DNA of 33,071 nucleotides, taken from the NCBI GenBank assembly GCA_944325885.1, contig CALVBT010000013.1, positions 1-33,071 on the forward strand. Reading direction: 5' to 3'. The notes under the pieces were generated by a model. It saw only the letters and a program-made list of their open reading frames with translations. It searched no databases and was not told where the DNA came from. The position numbers and the translations under genes were made by a program. Each line of letters begins with the position of its first letter. Position 1 is the first letter of the stretch. Of this stretch, positions 32,438-33,071 are shown piece by piece. Source of the stretch: Candidatus Gastranaerophilales bacterium. GTDB taxonomy: Bacteria; Cyanobacteriota; Vampirovibrionia; Gastranaerophilales; Gastranaerophilaceae.

Positions 32438-33071
32438 TTATTTAAAAAACTCTTTTAATTCATCAATCTTATCCTTAGCATCAGATTCAAAATAAATCCT
32501 CAATAAAGGCTCAGTGCCGCTCGGACGAATCAGCACCCATGTTTTGTTGTCATCAAGATAATATTTGACACCGTCTTTTGTGTCTTTTTCAAGAACATTA
32601 AATCCTGCTATCTCATCAAGAGAAGAATACTTCTTCATCAAAATTTCCAGCTGGGTATTATCTTGCAACTTTACATCAATTCTTTCATTAATAAAACTGC
32701 AGCCGGCATCCTGTCTTAATTCTTCCTGCAATTCCCACATAGGTTTGTCCTCGTATGCGAGCATTTCCAATACAAGCAAATCAGCCAGTATACCGTCTTT
32801 TTCAGGAATATGACCTTTTATGCTCAAACCGCCTGACTCTTCTCCGCCGATTATTGTGTCATACTCTCTCATTGCAGCACCGACCCATTTAAACCCGACC
32901 GGTGTTTCCACAACATCAACATTATATTTTTCTGCAATGATATCCAACATCCGGCTTGCACCTACCGTTTTCACAAGTTTTCCCGTATAACCTTTGTTTT
33001 TAATCAAATGACCGAGCAATAATGCAATAATTTCATTAGGAGTAACGTACTCGGCTTTTTCATTTATCACA
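32438..33071 (-). CDS. phosphohexomutase (phosphoglucomutase/phosphomannomutase), C-terminal part
   Basis: The last 210 or so residues of an alpha-D-phosphohexomutase; the gene runs off the end of the window, so its start and active-site serine are not seen. Visible: 'GGEESGG' (sugar-binding loop of domain 3), 'HIPEKDGILADLLVLEML', and the phosphate loop 'RPSGTEPLLRIYFES' of domain 4. These fit a phosphoglucomutase/phosphomannomutase; glucosamine mutase is less likely, because GlmM normally has a different sugar loop, but this is not proven. Confidence 0.85.
   Translation of the reverse strand, partial: VINEKAEYVTPNEIIALLLGHLIKNKGYTGKLVKTVGASRMLDIIAEKYNVDVVETPVGFKWVGAAMREYDTIIGGEESGGLSIKGHIPEKDGILADLLVLEMLAYEDKPMWELQEELRQDAGCSFINERIDVKLQDNTQLEILMKKYSSLDEIAGFNVLEKDTKDGVKYYLDDNKTWVLIRPSGTEPLLRIYFESDAKDKIDELKEFFK

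Noticed and set aside
1-33071. CRISPR array, tRNA, rRNA, IS transposase or prophage
   Set aside because: No regularly spaced repeats, no tRNA-like T-loop/anticodon pattern, no rRNA segment, and no transposase, integrase or phage structural gene were seen.

Overview
The window looks like a chromosomal segment of a gut-type, non-photosynthetic relative of Cyanobacteria (Melainabacteria/Vampirovibrionia, most likely Gastranaerophilales). This is inferred from gene content, not from a marker gene. It is AT-rich. efp sits directly before accB, an order I associate with cyanobacteria. A protein starts with a short 'PAVSFKAE' leader of a kind I associate with this lineage. Pilin-like proteins, a PBS-lyase-type HEAT protein and scpB separated from smc-scpA fit too. 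No photosynthesis, nitrogenase, phage, IS transposase or CRISPR gene is visible, and no tRNA or rRNA gene was recognised.

Layout. 0.1-5.6 kb: priA with an overlapping PC4/YdbC-type ssDNA-binding protein (minus), a tandem GNAT-like protein (plus), scpB and a homocitrate/isopropylmalate-synthase-like enzyme (both minus). 5.8-7.3 kb: two exported proteins of unknown role, facing each other. 7.6-12 kb: an smc-scpA operon meeting an XRE regulator tail to tail. 12.5-14 kb: a glycine-rich protein with a prepilin leader. 14-15.2 kb: a DUF1858 CxxC protein, small ORFs and a compact intergenic module after leuS. 15.2-19.5 kb (minus): folK, a YhiN-type flavoprotein and leuS, the last with its own good promoter. 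19.6-23.3 kb (plus): efp, accB, a lineage-type membrane protein and accC. 23.3-26.3 kb (minus): aroF, a structured intergenic element, pheS and hisF. 26.5-29.7 kb (plus): an Orn/Lys/Arg decarboxylase, a DUF2085 membrane protein and a HEAT-repeat protein. 29.8-33.1 kb: a PilZ protein (minus), a LeuA-like synthase (plus), a large structured-RNA candidate, and the 3' part of a phosphohexomutase gene (minus).

How the genes work together. Most are housekeeping: replication restart (priA), chromosome condensation (smc, scpA, scpB), translation (leuS, pheS, efp), fatty-acid synthesis (accB, accC), folate (folK), and aromatic, histidine and branched-chain amino acids (aroF, hisF, leuA). The cell-surface and signalling part is the prepilin-type protein, two exported proteins and PilZ.

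Most interesting non-coding material. (1) A module at 15033-15212 behind leuS: a 24-codon hydrophobic peptide ORF with a strong Shine-Dalgarno that is complementary to an upstream anti-SD, an intrinsic terminator overlapping its stop, and a possible opposing promoter. It resembles a type I toxin-antitoxin locus. (2) A roughly 213-nt long-hairpin RNA candidate at 32136-32348, reminiscent of 6S RNA. (3) A hairpin element between aroF and pheS. (4) A divergent promoter pair at 2646-2695 sharing one -35 hexamer, with a probably leaderless transcript on one side.
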